DNA of 64,000 nucleotides, taken from positions 348,314,138-348,378,137 of the forward strand of contig NC_058521.1 in assembly GCF_904849725.1 (NCBI RefSeq), written 5' to 3'. Positions 24,896 through 37,087 of the stretch are shown here, one piece after another. The stretch's first letter is position 1, and each line of letters begins with the position of its first letter. A program made the position numbers and the translations under genes. This stretch comes from Hordeum vulgare subsp. vulgare. Lineage: Eukaryota > Streptophyta > Magnoliopsida > Poales > Poaceae. The notes below the pieces were generated by a model. It had not been told where the DNA came from, made no database searches, and worked only from the letters and a program-made list of their open reading frames with translations.

Positions 24896-25131
24896 GTGGC
24901 TCACAGGTGGCCCCCCTTCGGTAGGTCTTTGCTCAATAGTTCTTCATATATTCCAGAAAAATCCACAAAGTGTTTCGCCCGATTCCATGAACTTTTATTT
25001 CTATATAATATAACACCATAGTAGTTCTGCTGAAAATAGTGTTAGTCCGGGTTAGTTTTCAAATCATGCAAACTAGAGTCCAAAACAAGAGCAAAAGTGT
25101 TTGGAAAAGTAGATATGTTTGAGACGTATCA
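24896..25131 (-). repeat. F-rev 3' LTR fragment
   Basis: On the minus strand it starts TGATACGTCTCAAACATATC and continues TTTGCTCTTGTTTTGGACTC, matching the F-fwd LTR (39366 onwards: TTTTGCCCTTGTTTTGGACT). Only the first 236 bp are in the window; H is inserted into it. Confidence 0.8.
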
Positions 25132-26069
25132 ACTCCCCCAAGCTTAACTCATTGCTTGTCCTCAAGCAATTCATTTGATAAAGTGAAAGTCATAAAAAAC
25201 TTTCACAAACTCTTTTGTTCTCGTTGTTGTATATATACTTAGCTAGTGTTCAGGTTTCCAACATAAATCATAAATAACCATATCGATGATAAGACTTAGC
25301 TATTTTATTCACTCATGAAAATAAAAGAACCAGCTAGCGAGCAATAATAAAACATCTCACATGCAAACAATTTGTCAAAACAATCATGATATAATATGAT
25401 GACATGATATTTCGCTAGCCCGTTCTGATACTGCGAAACATAAATGTAGAACACCCCTGAGATCCAAGCAATGACTAGTCATTGTAATTCAGAGTAGAAA
25501 AGATCCAGTCATGCTCACATCCAACATTAACTAGACTCGATGCATAAGAATGACAATAGTGCTCTCAGGTCTCGTGCTTAGAAGGTGATGACTCAAGAAT
25601 AAAAATAAATAAAATGAAAGTAAATAGAAATGCCCTTCGTAAAGGGAAGCATTGATATTTACAGGTGCTAGAGCTCAAGGTTTAAAAAACAGATGAAATT
25701 GAAATTTTGGTTGGTGTGCTTTTGCTGTCAATGTCACGATAGAGTTTCCGATATATTCCATGCTAAACACATACTGGCGGTTGGCAAATGGAAATGTAAA
25801 GTTTACTCCTTTCCACCATCCAGACACAAACCATGGCTAATAGAATCCACGAGTGACTACCAAAATATCAACGGCCCCAGGAGTTTTGTTTAATTTATTT
25901 TTGATTATGTAGGACTGGGCATCCCTTTTTACCAGCCTCTCTTGTGCAATGGCATGCGAATAAATGCCCATCTTGGGAATAACCCGCTTTGCATGGAATA
26001 TACTGACAACCCCATTGCTCCATGAGAGGTACGAGCATACAAAACATATATTTATTTGAATATTTAGAT

Positions 26070-26130
26070 GTGGCACATATAAATTTACTTGGAACGACAT
26101 GGTAATACCAGATATAGATATGTATGGTGG
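26070..26130 (-). repeat. Conserved 3'-UTR block, F-rev copy
   Basis: The minus strand starts CCACCATACATATCTATATC and continues CGTTCCAAGTAAATTT, the latter shared exactly with the F-fwd copy. Confidence 0.65.
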
Positions 26131-27220
26131 AGTTATGTGGAACAACTAGGGTTTAAGGATTTTGGATGCACAAGTAGTATTCCCGCTTAGTACAGGTGAA
26201 GGCTAGCAATAGATTGAGGAGCGACCAGCTAGAGAGCGAAAACGATTATACTCATGCATTGCGAATAATTAACATTGAACATTAGCATGAGTAGGATATG
26301 AACACTCTGAACTTAAATATCATGAAGGTTGCATTGCTTTTGAATCAACTACATGTTTGCACATGGGCCAAGTCAAGCCGCTAGAATTACTCAAAGGGAA
26401 ATACCATACTACCATACCATATCATAACCATTTTAATGCATGTTGCCACAGAACATAAGTCATTATCCATTCCTAGCTATTTAAGCATGGCATGAGAAAC
26501 TATAATATATAATTTTCATGATAAACATGTGTACTCATCATATAATTAATCAAGATTGAACGAGCTAAATATATTTACAAAAACGGAAAACAAGAATAGT
26601 TCATACCAGCTTCCTTTACCATGATCACTTCATCAAATATCACCATTATTGCCTTTCACTTCCATGACTAAATGATGTGATAATAATAATAGTGCAAGTG
26701 TGCCGCGGACTAAGCTGGAATCCGCGAAACAGTCATACAAAGGAGAAGACAAGGTGATATTGCCTCTGTGTTAGATCAACATTAATGCATATGAGAGCCA
26801 CTTAACATTTTGATCATGGTATTCTCCTTCAGTGCCTCAACAAACGAAAAGAAACTCAAAGAAACACACTAAACTATTTCTCGATTTATTGGTTTGTTGA
26901 AGAAAGCAAATAAACAAAGGAAACAACAAGAAAAACTATTTACGCAGGAAAGCTCTCAACATGCAAAGGAAATATTTTGGGGTTTTCTTTTAAAACTACA
27001 AACGAATTAAACAAGAAAGAAAAACTAAAAAGAAGAAAAAATATTTTTGGGTTTCCAAAGTTTTTCAAACACATAAGAAGAAAGTGGAAATGAAACTAGC
27101 ATGGATATACAATCAAAAGAGGATGAACACCAACAATTAATATGAAGTGTGTGAACATGAATGTAATGTTGGTGAGAAATATGTACTCCCCAAGCTTAGG
27201 CTTTTCGCGTGTCTTGGTAA

Positions 27221-27990
27221 TCACCACTGTTGGTCTGGATAATAATCATAGTGGTATCTTGTAGATGCGTTTTGTGGTGCCTCCTCAGCCAAGCGAGCGG
27301 CCTCCAGGGCTGCATTGTGCTCCTGCGCTTCAATCTCAAGAACGTAATATCTCCCTTTGTTCTGAAAACCAAAGAGAGAAAGTGCAGGAAACGTAACATA
27401 GACATGGTTATATTTATCAAATATTAAGTTATACTCATAACCCTGAGCAGTCTCTCTAATAAAATCATTTCGCCGCATGGCTTCAAAATCTAAATATTTG
27501 TGAGGCAACATATGGTCATTAAATCAAGGTGAGACTCCTAGTTTTGTAGCTACACATCAAGCATAAATTCCTCCATACAAATCACCTTTACCCACATTAA
27601 GATGGAGTCTATGGGCAACAATTCCCCCAAGCTTATATTGTTTAATACCTGTTATCGCAGTGTAAATGATGCTCGAGTCAAGGGTGCATATTGCACTTCA
27701 ATCTTGCTTGCCCACAATACATTTCCAATTAAACAATGCAAAGTAGAGGATAGAAGGAATTTGGATAATATTTATTCTAGCTTGTGTCAGTCATCTATCC
27801 TCTACAATGCAAAGGCTCTCAAGGAACATATTATAATCAGAATTTTGTGGGTTTTCAAGTGATCCCAATATGAAAGCTTGCATGCATCATAAAATTCCTC
27901 TAGTGTCATACTAAAATAGTTATCATAGAGTTTAAACAATACTCTAGAAGTATGGGGGTGATACTGGAACATTTGTGTGAATGAACGCAT
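27221..27990 (-). pseudogene. F-rev additional ORF remnants, unknown function
   Basis: Two minus frames belong to one degraded protein. 27802-27990 reads MRSFTQMFQYHPHTSRVLFK and then YFSMTLEEFYDACKL. 27221-27511 reads MLPHKYLDFEAMRRNDFI, then FDKYNHVYVTFPALSLF and an Ala/Glu-rich tail. I recall similar extra ORFs in Athila-like grass gypsy elements, sometimes annotated as 'putative plant transposon protein'; no catalytic motif is visible. The frames are separated by stops and a shift at about 27512-27801. Confidence 0.45.
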
Positions 27991-28114
27991 AAAATCATAG
28001 TGTTGAATACACTTATCTGCGAGGAAGTCTACGAGGTCGGTATGATAAAGGCATCAATCAAATTCCTCCTTAATACTTGCGCCTCTTATGAACTCATCAC
28101 ATGGCCAATGACAT

Positions 28115-29692
28115 TGTGGCACCCTTTGCTTGTACCACTTTGCTATGGCTACGAGTTTAAATTTGGACCAATTAAAAGTTTTTGTGCTCTTGTGAATGCT
28201 TGAATTGGTTGCTATTTGGTTTTGTGCGTGATTAAGTTTTAATTCACAACAATCCTCCTACTCTCAAGACTCATCTCCTTGATACAAATATTTTCCAAAT
28301 GATCGTGCCATGTGTAAAGTACGTAAAACTATTTTTAGAAAAAAATATTTTGACCAAAAACATTTATTTAATTTAGGCTTTCCACAAACCCCTGAATTTA
28401 GTATTGTACTACAAGTCCGCAAATTAGGATGAATGTTTTTCCCCAAACATTTTATCTCGATCCTATTATCCATAAGACTTCCCAAAACCCAAAAAATATT
28501 ATTTCAAAAGTTATTTCCATATTTTATTTAAATGCCATTATCTAAGGCCGAAAATGGTCATTTATAGTGAAAAATATTTTTATGCTTCCAAAATATTTGA
28601 GAAAATTTAGGAAAACTCAGTGGACATATATTTTCCATATATAAGAGTTTTAACACATGGTCATGTTCAAAATATTGGACAAGACCCTCCAGAACCCTTC
28701 CTTCATATTAAAAGAATTTGAAATAATTCTATAAGAAATATTCTAAAATAAATCTAGGAAAAATCTAGCATGTCACATATGCCATATGTGATGATATTGC
28801 CAAGTTTCATCTCAATGCCAATCATTTTGGTTCTCCAAAATACCCCAAAACCCTCTCTGTCCACATCCAAATTTGAGGATCTTTACATTGTCAAGTTTCT
28901 CCATTTCATATCACACTTTGTGTGAATGCTCTAATGTGCAAATGATGAAACTACACCAAGCGGTGCATCAAGGAGAATAGATTTGCATGACTAGATGTAA
29001 TGAAATCCAATTATGTTGATTTCTAGGGTTTACAAAGCTTGCATTGGTAATTTTCATAAAATTTGCTCAAACCTTGTGACCAACCTCATTACTATCTATA
29101 TTTTGTCCCTGTTAAATCTCGTGGAAAGTAGAGTCTTTTAACTTTCTAAAACCACCATCAAACACCTTCTCACTATTCCTAAAAAGTTAGTGTTTTCACC
29201 CCTCAACTTGTTCTCCTTCACCCCCAATTTTTACCATAAGCTCTCCTAGTCGCGATGAACCCCCAACAACATTCCCCAAGCCATTGCTCAATATTTTCTA
29301 GGGTAAAGCCCCATTTACCTCTCTAGCCAGCCTCGGGATCCCCATTTCTACCTCTCCTCTTGCTTCTACCCCTTTCCTCCTTCCTAAGGATCAAAAGGGG
29401 CATCTCTAGTACCCCGAAATGCTGCTTGACAAGGCAGAGCACCCAGAGCGCGTGGGAAATATCCATGTCGGCCATTTGCACACTTTGGAGTGCGCTACGA
29501 TGTCCATTTGCACTATAGCCACCCTCATTCCGAGGCCCTCGACCACCTCGAGCCTCCCCACCATGTCCCCCAATTCTGCCTTAACGTCCGCATCACGCCA
29601 GCTGGTCATCCCTCCTCTCTCTCCCTCTCTCTCCAACAACACGTGTGCTCGAGTGCCGCCTAGCTCGGCCACTAAGCAAGCTCACACGCACG
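28115..29692 (+). repeat. LTR fragment C (Gypsy-type, truncated at right)
   Basis: Starts TGTGGCACCC directly after the pentamer gacat. From about 28600 it resembles, in opposite orientation, the A/T-rich outer part of A1/A2 (GGACATATATTTTCCATA then AAGA...; CAAGTTTCATCTCAATGCC). A GC-rich segment begins near 29400, as in the other long LTRs. It stops at 29692 where the Copia1 LTR begins; the remainder is not identifiable in the window. The ORFs at 29406-29832 are in this GC-rich part or cross the junction and are not genes. Confidence 0.55.
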
Positions 29693-31209
29693 TGACAACA
29701 CAATTGCTCCCTAGGGTGGTTTTGATAATTGATCACAACATATGCATCATTGGACTAATACGTTTTCCAAGTATATTTCAGAAAAGTTCAAAAGATGCTA
29801 TGGCTAAAGGCTTATGTGGATATGCCCCTTGATGCAAGAAAGGAATAATATTGGCTCAAGCTTCAAGCTAGAAGACTCTTCATTTTATATTTGTGAGAAA
29901 TCACTTTCAATTCCATAGGAAAGGCAATACTATTAAAAGGGGGTGAGCTAGTAAAATGAACTGATTGCTCAAAGTTCTCAAAGTTAGCCACCAAAATACT
30001 CGGTCATTTTTCTCACATATCCACTCTGTCGAAGTCCATATACACAAATTCGGTGTCACCAACTTTCACATTTCGGACCCATCGAGTTTGACCTCAGACA
30101 GAAACCCTAGACATTCCCACCAAATCAGTGCAACCGAATCCATATTCGGTGCTACCAAGTTTGGGTAACCAATATTCAAGTGCCTCGTTACACAAAATCG
30201 GAATTTACGAGTTTGAGTACCGGTGCCACCGACTTTGGCGATATGACGGTTAGCCACCTTTTCGATGCCACCGAGTTTCATATATCGGTCTAACCGAGAT
30301 TCAAAAGTTGCTACGTTTGTGCTAATTGGTACCATCGAGTTTTTCACTTCGATGTCACCGAGTTTGCCACTTTGTGTGTAATGGTTGGATTTTGTGTGCT
30401 ATGTATATATACCCCTTCACCCACCTCTCATTCGTGAGAGAAGCACTCGGAACACACACTTCATTGCCAGATTCATTTTCTGAGAGAGAACCACCTACTC
30501 ATGTGTTGAGACTGTGATATTCCAATCCAATCATTTGAAACTTGATCTCTAGCCTCCCCAAACAGCTTTCCACCGAATGTCTCTCTCCTACCCATGCATC
30601 TTCTATGAGAGAGTGATTTTTAGTTGAGGAGACTATCTTTAGAAGCAAAAGAGCAAGGAGTTCATCGATCTACCACATTTATTACCTTTTGGAGGGTGGT
30701 TCCTCCTAGATTGGTTAGATGTCGCTTGGGAGTCTCCAACTTCGTGTTGTGGAGTTCAACCAAGATGTTTGTAAGGGCAAGGAGATCGCCTACTTCATGA
30801 AGATCTACCGTGAGTAAGGCTAGTCCGCCGTGGATGGAAGCCATGGTGGAATAGACAAGGCCGCTTTTTTGTGGACCCTCTATGGGTGGAGCCCTCCATG
30901 GACTCTCGCAACCGTTACGCTCCGTGGGTTGAAGTCTCCACTAACATGGACATACGATAGCGCCAGCTATCGGAACCATGCCAAAAATCACCGTGTCACC
31001 CTCATGCATTTGATCTCCCTACCTTACTCTTCTACTTTACACTTCAATGTTTACATTCCGCTGCTATACTTGTAGAACTGCATGTGTAGGGTGTACTTGA
31101 CTTGCTGTAACTTCCATAGCTGCCTCTCAACTAAAATTGGCAAAAGGCTAAAAAATTATCTTGTCAAGTAGTCTAATCACCCCCCTCTAGACACACTTTC
31201 GATCCAACA
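29693..31209 (+). repeat. Copia1 5' LTR (1517 bp)
   Basis: Starts TGACAACACAATTGCTCC and ends GATCCAACA just before AGTGGTATTAGAGC, a copia initiator-Met primer site. The U3 contains a cluster of degenerate TCGGTG-n-CACCGA motifs (30040-30360) just upstream of a TATA box. Its 3' part (30969-31209) is included in a 322-bp tandem duplication. Confidence 0.75.
30404..30411 (+). promoter_or_regulatory. Copia1 LTR TATA box
   Basis: TATATATA followed by CCCCTTCACCCACC, at the expected U3/R position after the TCGGTG motif cluster. Confidence 0.6.
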
Positions 31210-31617
31210 AGTGGTATTAGAGCTTTAGTCTCCATTTCATTGGTTTAACAACCTAGGAGAGTATGGCGTATAGTGAGGGAAACTATCACTATCAGAACCA
31301 CGCCTAAAATCGCCGTGTCAACCTCATGTGTTTGATCTCCCTACCTCACTCCTTTACTTTACACTTGCATGTTTTACTTTCCGCTGCTACACTCTTACAA
31401 CTGCATTTGTAGGGTGTACTTGACTTGCTATAACTTCCAAAGCTACCTCTCATCTAAAATTGGGAAAAGTCAAAAAATTATCTTGTCAAGTAGTTTAATC
31501 ACCCCCTGCCCCTCTAGACGTACTTTTGATCCTACAAGTGGTATAACATCTTTGGTCTCCCTTGCATTGGTTTCACAACCTAGGAGAGTATGGCGTCTAG
31601 TGACGGAAATTATCACC
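30969..31617 (+). repeat. 322-bp tandem duplication over the Copia1 LTR end, primer site and gag start
   Basis: Unit 1 (30969-31290) starts ATCGGAACCATGCC; unit 2 (31291-31617) starts ATCAGAACCACGCC. Both contain the LTR 3' end, the GTGGTAT primer motif and the CCTAGGAGAGTATGGCGT gag start. They have diverged by point changes and a short insertion (CCCCTG) in unit 2, so the duplication is not recent. Confidence 0.85.
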
Positions 31618-32820
31618 GTAGAGGTCCATATTTCGATGCCACTTTTACTAGTTGGAAGCATAAGATGAAAATGCATATTCCTGGTTTTAATCCTCATGTT
31701 TGGGATGTTATTCGTGTTGGTGTGCAAGGTAACTTCTTTGGAGAAGGACATGAACCTGATCGTGATACGACAATTGATGAACTGAAGATGTTGCAACTCA
31801 ATGCTCAATCCTGCGACATCATCTCAACTATCTATGCCCCGAAGAATTCAACAAAATCAGTCGTCTTGAGAATGCAAAAGAATTTTTTTATACTTTGATC
31901 GATATGCACGAAGATATTGATTCTATGAGAGAATCTAAGTTGGGTGTGCTTCGAAGTCAGCTTGACAAGTTAAAGATGCAGGATGGTGAAGGTGTCGCTG
32001 AAATGTATTCTAGGCTAGCTCTCATCACCAATGAGACTGCTGGCTTAAGAAGAGAAGAGATGAACGACAAATTCATCATCAAGAAGATACTTAGAGCTCT
32101 TGATGGCAAGTATGACACAGTGTGCAAATTGATCCAAATGATGCCAAACTACAAAGATCTCAAGCCAACTGAAGTCATTGGTAGGATTGTTGCTCATGAG
32201 ATGTCACTCAAGGACAATGATGAGCTGCACAACAAATCAATCGCTGCTTACAAAGCTTCGTGATGCTCCTGCTACTTCAAAGGACAAATCTTGTCACTTA
32301 TGAAGAGATAAGCCCCATGGTCAGAAAATTCTGCAAGTTCTACAAGAGTAGAGGCAAAGAGAGAATCTCAACCTCAAGACATGATGAGAAGCGTTCGCCC
32401 AGTCATGACCGAAACTGCTACAATTGTGGGAAGCCCGAACACTACTCCAACAACTTCTCGGCTCCCTACAAAAGAAGAGAAGAGTCACCTCGAAGTCGAA
32501 GATCAAGAGACGAGTCACCTCGCAGAGAGTGAAGGAGTAGAGAAGATCGCTATGAACGAAGACACACATGGAGAGGCAAGGAATCGAAGAAGAAGGACAA
32601 ATACACCAAGAGAAGCTCAGGAAGAAGACATCAAGCTCATGTTGGTGAATGCGTTTCTGGCTCCGAGTATGATCACCACTCCGAGAGAAGCTATCACTCC
32701 AACTTCTACTATAGTTAAGATGAAGGTGTTGTCGGCATTGCAGTTGTTTCCTCCAACTCCTACGACTTATTTGATTCAACGAATGAGGGAGTCGTAAACT
32801 TATTCATGGCTAAAGTCCCC
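31590..32820 (+). pseudogene. Copia1 gag, N-terminal part (split)
   Basis: Starts MASSDGNYHRRGPYFD. The UBN2-type gag core (TSWKHKMKMHI, KYDTVCKLIQMMPNYKDLKP, GRIVAHEMSLKD) is followed by a Ser/Arg-rich part and the zinc knuckle CYNCGKPEHYSNNF, in which the last Cys of CX2CX4HX4C is Phe. Breaks are a frameshift near 31835, a frameshift near 32265 and a TGA at about 32530. The frame can be followed to NLFMAKVP at 32820, where F-fwd is inserted, and resumes at 40774. Gag packages the element RNA. Confidence 0.88.
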
Positions 32821-34143
32821 AAACTCTTTTGCCCTTGTTTTGGACTCTAATTTGCATGATTTAAATGGAACTAATGCAGACTGACGCTGTTTTCAGCAGA
32901 ATTTCCATGGTGTTGTTTTTGCGCAGAAATAAAAGTTCTCGGAATGACCTGGAAATTTACGAGGATTTTTTGTGGAATATATAAAAAATACTGGCGCAAG
33001 AATTACATGGAGACGCGGACCCAGGAGCTCACAAGCCCAGGCTCCAACTCCAGCTCTATATATTCTCTTTTGCCCAGAAAAAATTAGGAGAGAAGAGTTC
33101 ATCATGTTTCAAGATACGCAGCCGCCACGACCACCTATTCTTCCTTTGGAGGGAAGATCTGGAGGCCGTTCCGGGCTCCGGAGAGAGGACATCTACGCCG
33201 TCGTCATCACCAACCATCCTTCATCACCAATTCCATGATGCTCTTCACCGTTCGTGGGTAATCTCTACGTAGGCTTGCTGGACGGTGATGGGTTGGATGA
33301 TATCTATCATGCAATCTAGTTAGTTTTGATGGGGTTTGATCCCTAGTATCCACTATGTTCTAAGATTGATGTTGCTACTACTTTGCTATGCTTAATGCTT
33401 GTCACTAGAGCCCGAGTGCCATGCTTTCAGATCTGAACCTATTATCTTTTCAACAATATATGTGTGTTCTTGATCCTATCTTGCAAGTTGTAGTCACCTA
33501 CTATGTGTTATGACCCAGCAACCCCGGAGTGACATTAGCCGGTACCACTCCCGGAGATGACCATAGTATGAGGAGTTCATGTATTCACTATGTGCTAATG
33601 CTTGGTACAGTTCTCTATTAAAAGGAGTCATTAATATCCCTTAGTTGTCATTAGGACCCCGCTTCCACGGGAGGGATGGACAATATATGTCATGCAAGTT
33701 CTTTTCCATAAGCACTATGACTAAATACGGAATACATTCCTACATTACATTGACGAACTCGAGCTAGTTACATATCACCCTATGTTTTAACTATTACATG
33801 ATGAATGTCATCCGACATATTTATCCATCACCGATCCAATGCCTACGAGTCTTTTCCTACTGGTCCTTGCTAAGTTACTTTACCGCTACTGCTGTCACTA
33901 GTGCTTCTGTTACCGCTACTGCTGTCACCTCTGCTACTGTTACCGCTGTTACCGTTACTATGACACTACTCTGCTACTGAAACTTTGCTGCAAATACTAA
34001 GTCTTCAGGTGTGGTTGAATTGACAACTCAACTGATAATACTCGAGAATATTCTTTGGCTTCACCTTGTGTCGAATCAACAAATTTGGGTTGAATACTAT
34101 ACCCTCAAAATCTGTTGCGATCCCCTATACTTGTGGGTTATCA
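32821..34143 (+). repeat. F-fwd 5' LTR (5'-truncated)
   Basis: From AAACTCTTTTGCCCTTGTTT it follows the 3' LTR to GGGTTATCA. It lacks the TGATACGTCCCATCG terminus and a ~46-bp GC-rich segment present in the 3' LTR near 39617-39668. The TATA box is TATATAT at 33057-33063. Confidence 0.85.
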
Positions 34144-34175
34144 AGACTATTTTCTGGCGCCGTTGCTGGGGAGGC
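34144..34175 (+). promoter_or_regulatory. F-fwd primer-binding-site region
   Basis: AGACTATTTTCTGGCGCCGT then TGCTGGGGAGG lies directly after the LTR. It is the best preserved of the three gypsy primer regions in the window. Confidence 0.7.
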
Positions 34176-34222
34176 ATAGCTCTATTCTCTGAGTCACTTG
34201 GTATTTACGTCTCTTGATCACT

Positions 34223-37087
34223 ATGAGGAATCTGAGAGATCCAAAAACTAAAGTCTTGGCCTCAACTACTAGGTCATGTAAGGAACTGCCATCTAGCTCT
34301 GCACTTGATTCACCTTCAGCTGTGAGTAGATTTGCGACACCACCACCTAAGAAATTCTGATGTGTCGCCTGTGCTTGATGATGCTACTTCTTCTATCCAT
34401 GATGCTTATGATGATGCTTTGCTTGATACTTCTTTGCCACTGGGTGCATTTCTTGATGCACAAATTGCTAGAGTTGCTGCTGAATGTGATGATACTTCTG
34501 AAACTAATGAATTTATTGAAGTAGAACCTGTTGTTCCACCTGATAGGCCTAGCTCTCCTAGATATGAATTGCTTGATATACCTAAGGGTTATGTTATGGA
34601 GGGAGAGGTAGCTGAAGACTTTCTTTCTTGTAAGGGTAGCTATGATCTTGAGAATTCATTGCGCAAGTGGAAAGAAAAATCTCTGAATGCTAGAATGAAA
34701 TACAATCCTAAGTTTTCTACTTCGCCCATCTTTGTTACTGATAAGGATTATGAATTCTCTGTCGATCCTAAGTTGATCACTTTGGTTGAATCTGATCCTT
34801 TTCATGGTTATGAGTCTGAAACGGTTGTAGCACATCTTACTAAACTGAATGACATAGCCACCCTATTCACAAATGAGGAAAAGATTCGCCATTACTATAT
34901 CCTTAAGTTGTTTCCTTTCTCACTAAAGGGTGATGCTAAGACTTGGTTTACTTCTCTTGCTCCTGGTTGTGTGTGTAGTCCCCAGGATATGATATACTAC
35001 TTCTTCGAGAAATATTTTCCTGCCCATAAGAAACAAGCTGCCTTGCATGATATATTTAACTTTGTGAAAGTTGAAGAAGAGAGTCTCCCATAAGCTTGGG
35101 GGAGGCTTGTCCAGTTACTGAATGCTTTGCGTGATCACCCTCTTGAGAAGAATGAAATACTTTATATCTTTTATAATGGACTAACCGATGCTTCTAGGGA
35201 CCACCTAGATAGTTGTGTTGGTTGTGTTTTCAGGGAACAAATTGTGGAACAAGCTGAAATTCTATTGAATACTATCTTGAGCAATGATAATGCTTGGACT
35301 ATTCCCGAACCACCTCCGAAGCCAACTCCGAAGAAAAGAGGTATTCTATTCCCCAGTCCTGAAGATATGCAAGAAGTCAAGAAATCTACCACCTATTGAA
35401 AGGTATTAAATCTGAAGATGTTAAGAATGTACCACCTATTGAAGAAATACATGGTCTTGATAACCCGACACAGGTAGTAGAGGTAAATTCCCTTCGTAGA
35501 TTTAATGAGAGTGATATTCCTTATGATAAACCTGCTAGCTTATGCTTAGATGAATTTGATAACTTTGTTGCCAAACAACAAAGTTTCAATGATTATGTTA
35601 GCAGACAATTGGAACAAAATGCTCGCATGATTGATCATATAAGTGCTTGTGTGGATAGAAATGTCAATGATCTTAAGCCTTTGAGTAAACATGCTTCTAT
35701 GGTCACTACTCAAGTAGAACAAGTACTTAAGGCTCAAAATGCCTTGCTCAATGAGTTGAATGACAATTCTGTTCGAGTCGTCACTAGAGGTGGTAGAATG
35801 ACTCAGGAACCTTTGTATCCTGAGGGCCATCCTAAGAGAATTGAACAAGATTCTCAAGGAGTTAACACTGATGCACCTAGTCATCCTGGTAATAGGAAGA
35901 AAAAGAAAGATGATAGGAACTTGCACGCTAGCAAACCTGCTGCTGTTACACCTGAGAATCCAAATGATGTGTCTGTTTCTGATGCCGAAACACAATTTGG
36001 TGATGAACATGAGCCTAGTGATAATATTGATAGTGGTGTTCATGTTGATGCTCAACCTAGTAATGATAAGGATGTGGAGATTGAACCTATTGTTGATCTT
36101 GATAACCCACAACCTAGGAACAAGAGATAGGATAATAACGACTTTATTGCTAGGAAGCATGGTAAAGAAAGAGAACCATGGGTTCAGAAACCCATGCCCT
36201 TTCCTCCCAAACCATCCAAGAAAAAGGATGATGAGGATTTTGAGCGCTTTGTTGAAATGATTAGACCTGTCTTTCTGCAAATGTGTTTGACAGATATGCT
36301 CAAAATGTCTCCTTATGCTAAGTACATGAAAGATATTGTGACTAATAAAAGGAAGATACCCGAGGTTGAGATTTCCACCATGCTTGCTTATTACACCTTC
36401 AAGGGTGGGACTCCTAAGAAACTAGGTGATCCCGGCGTTGCCACTATACCTTGCTCCATTAAAGGAAACTATGTTAGAACTGCTTTATGCGATCTTGGAG
36501 CTGGTGTTAGTGTTATGCCTCTTTATTTATATCATAGACTTGAATTGGATAAGTTGACACCTACTAAAATGTCTTTGCAAATGGCCGACAAATCGACTGC
36601 TTTTCCTATCGGCATTTGCGAGGATGTGCCTGTTGTGGTTGCTAACGTTACTATCTTAACAAACCTTGTTATTTTGGATATTCCCAAGGATGATGCCATG
36701 GCGGTCATCCTTGGAAGACCGTTTTTAAACACTGCAGGGGCTGTTATTGATTGCAACAAAGGCACTGTCACTTTCCATGTTAATGGTAATGAGCATACGG
36801 TGCACTTTCCGAAGAAACAATATCGAGTTCATTGCATCAATGCTATTTAGAAATCTTCATCAATTCTTATTGGAAGCTTTGAATGCCCTATACCTACTAT
36901 CAAGATGAAGTATGATTTACTTGTTGGGGATATGCACATCCCCGTTGAGGTAACCTACAGATTATTCGAAAATTCTCCGTTTTTATGTGATTCGGAAAAA
37001 GTTTGTCAAGGAGACTTGATCAACCTCATTGACAGATTTCTATTGATGACCATGACATGGATGAATCTAGAAGACACAACCTTCTGA
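34223..37087 (+). pseudogene. F-fwd gag-protease
   Basis: Starts MRNLRDPKTKVLASTTRSC. The gag core includes HLTKLNDIATLFTNEEKIR, FSLKGDAKTWFTSLAPG and YYFFEKYFPAHKK. A long acidic and basic linker follows, then the protease with ALCDLGAGVSVMP and VILGRPFLNTAG, as in Athila-like elements. Breaks are a +1 shift near 34357, a CAA-to-TAA-type stop at 35091-35093, a shift near 35390, and stops at 36128-36130 and 36848-36850. After the protease the frame ends near 37087 with HIPVEVTYR and a degraded tail. The family normally makes one long Gag-PR polyprotein. No CCHC knuckle is visible. Confidence 0.9.

Larger units (their letters stand above)
25132..28114 (-). mobile_element. F-rev internal region (Fatima-like gypsy, 3' part)
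   Basis: Minus orientation. It starts at the LTR edge with the polypurine tract AAGCTTGGGGGAGT and GCTTGAGGACAAGCAATGAG, as at 39330-39365 in F-fwd. A ~2-kb 3' untranslated region follows (25132-27190) with the shared 60-bp block at 26070-26130, then remnants of a reading frame (27221-27990). It ends at 28114, where an LTR of another family begins. There is no protease, RT or integrase. Confidence 0.72.

Noticed and set aside
29406..29832. Overlapping ORFs of 88 aa (minus) and 137 aa (plus)
   Set aside because: They straddle the LTR C / Copia1 LTR junction at 29692/29693, so the plus ORF is chimeric; no domain.
35546..36280. 244-aa minus ORF opposite the F-fwd gag
   Set aside because: Antisense shadow of the gag-protease frame; Ile/Leu/Asn-rich with no domain.
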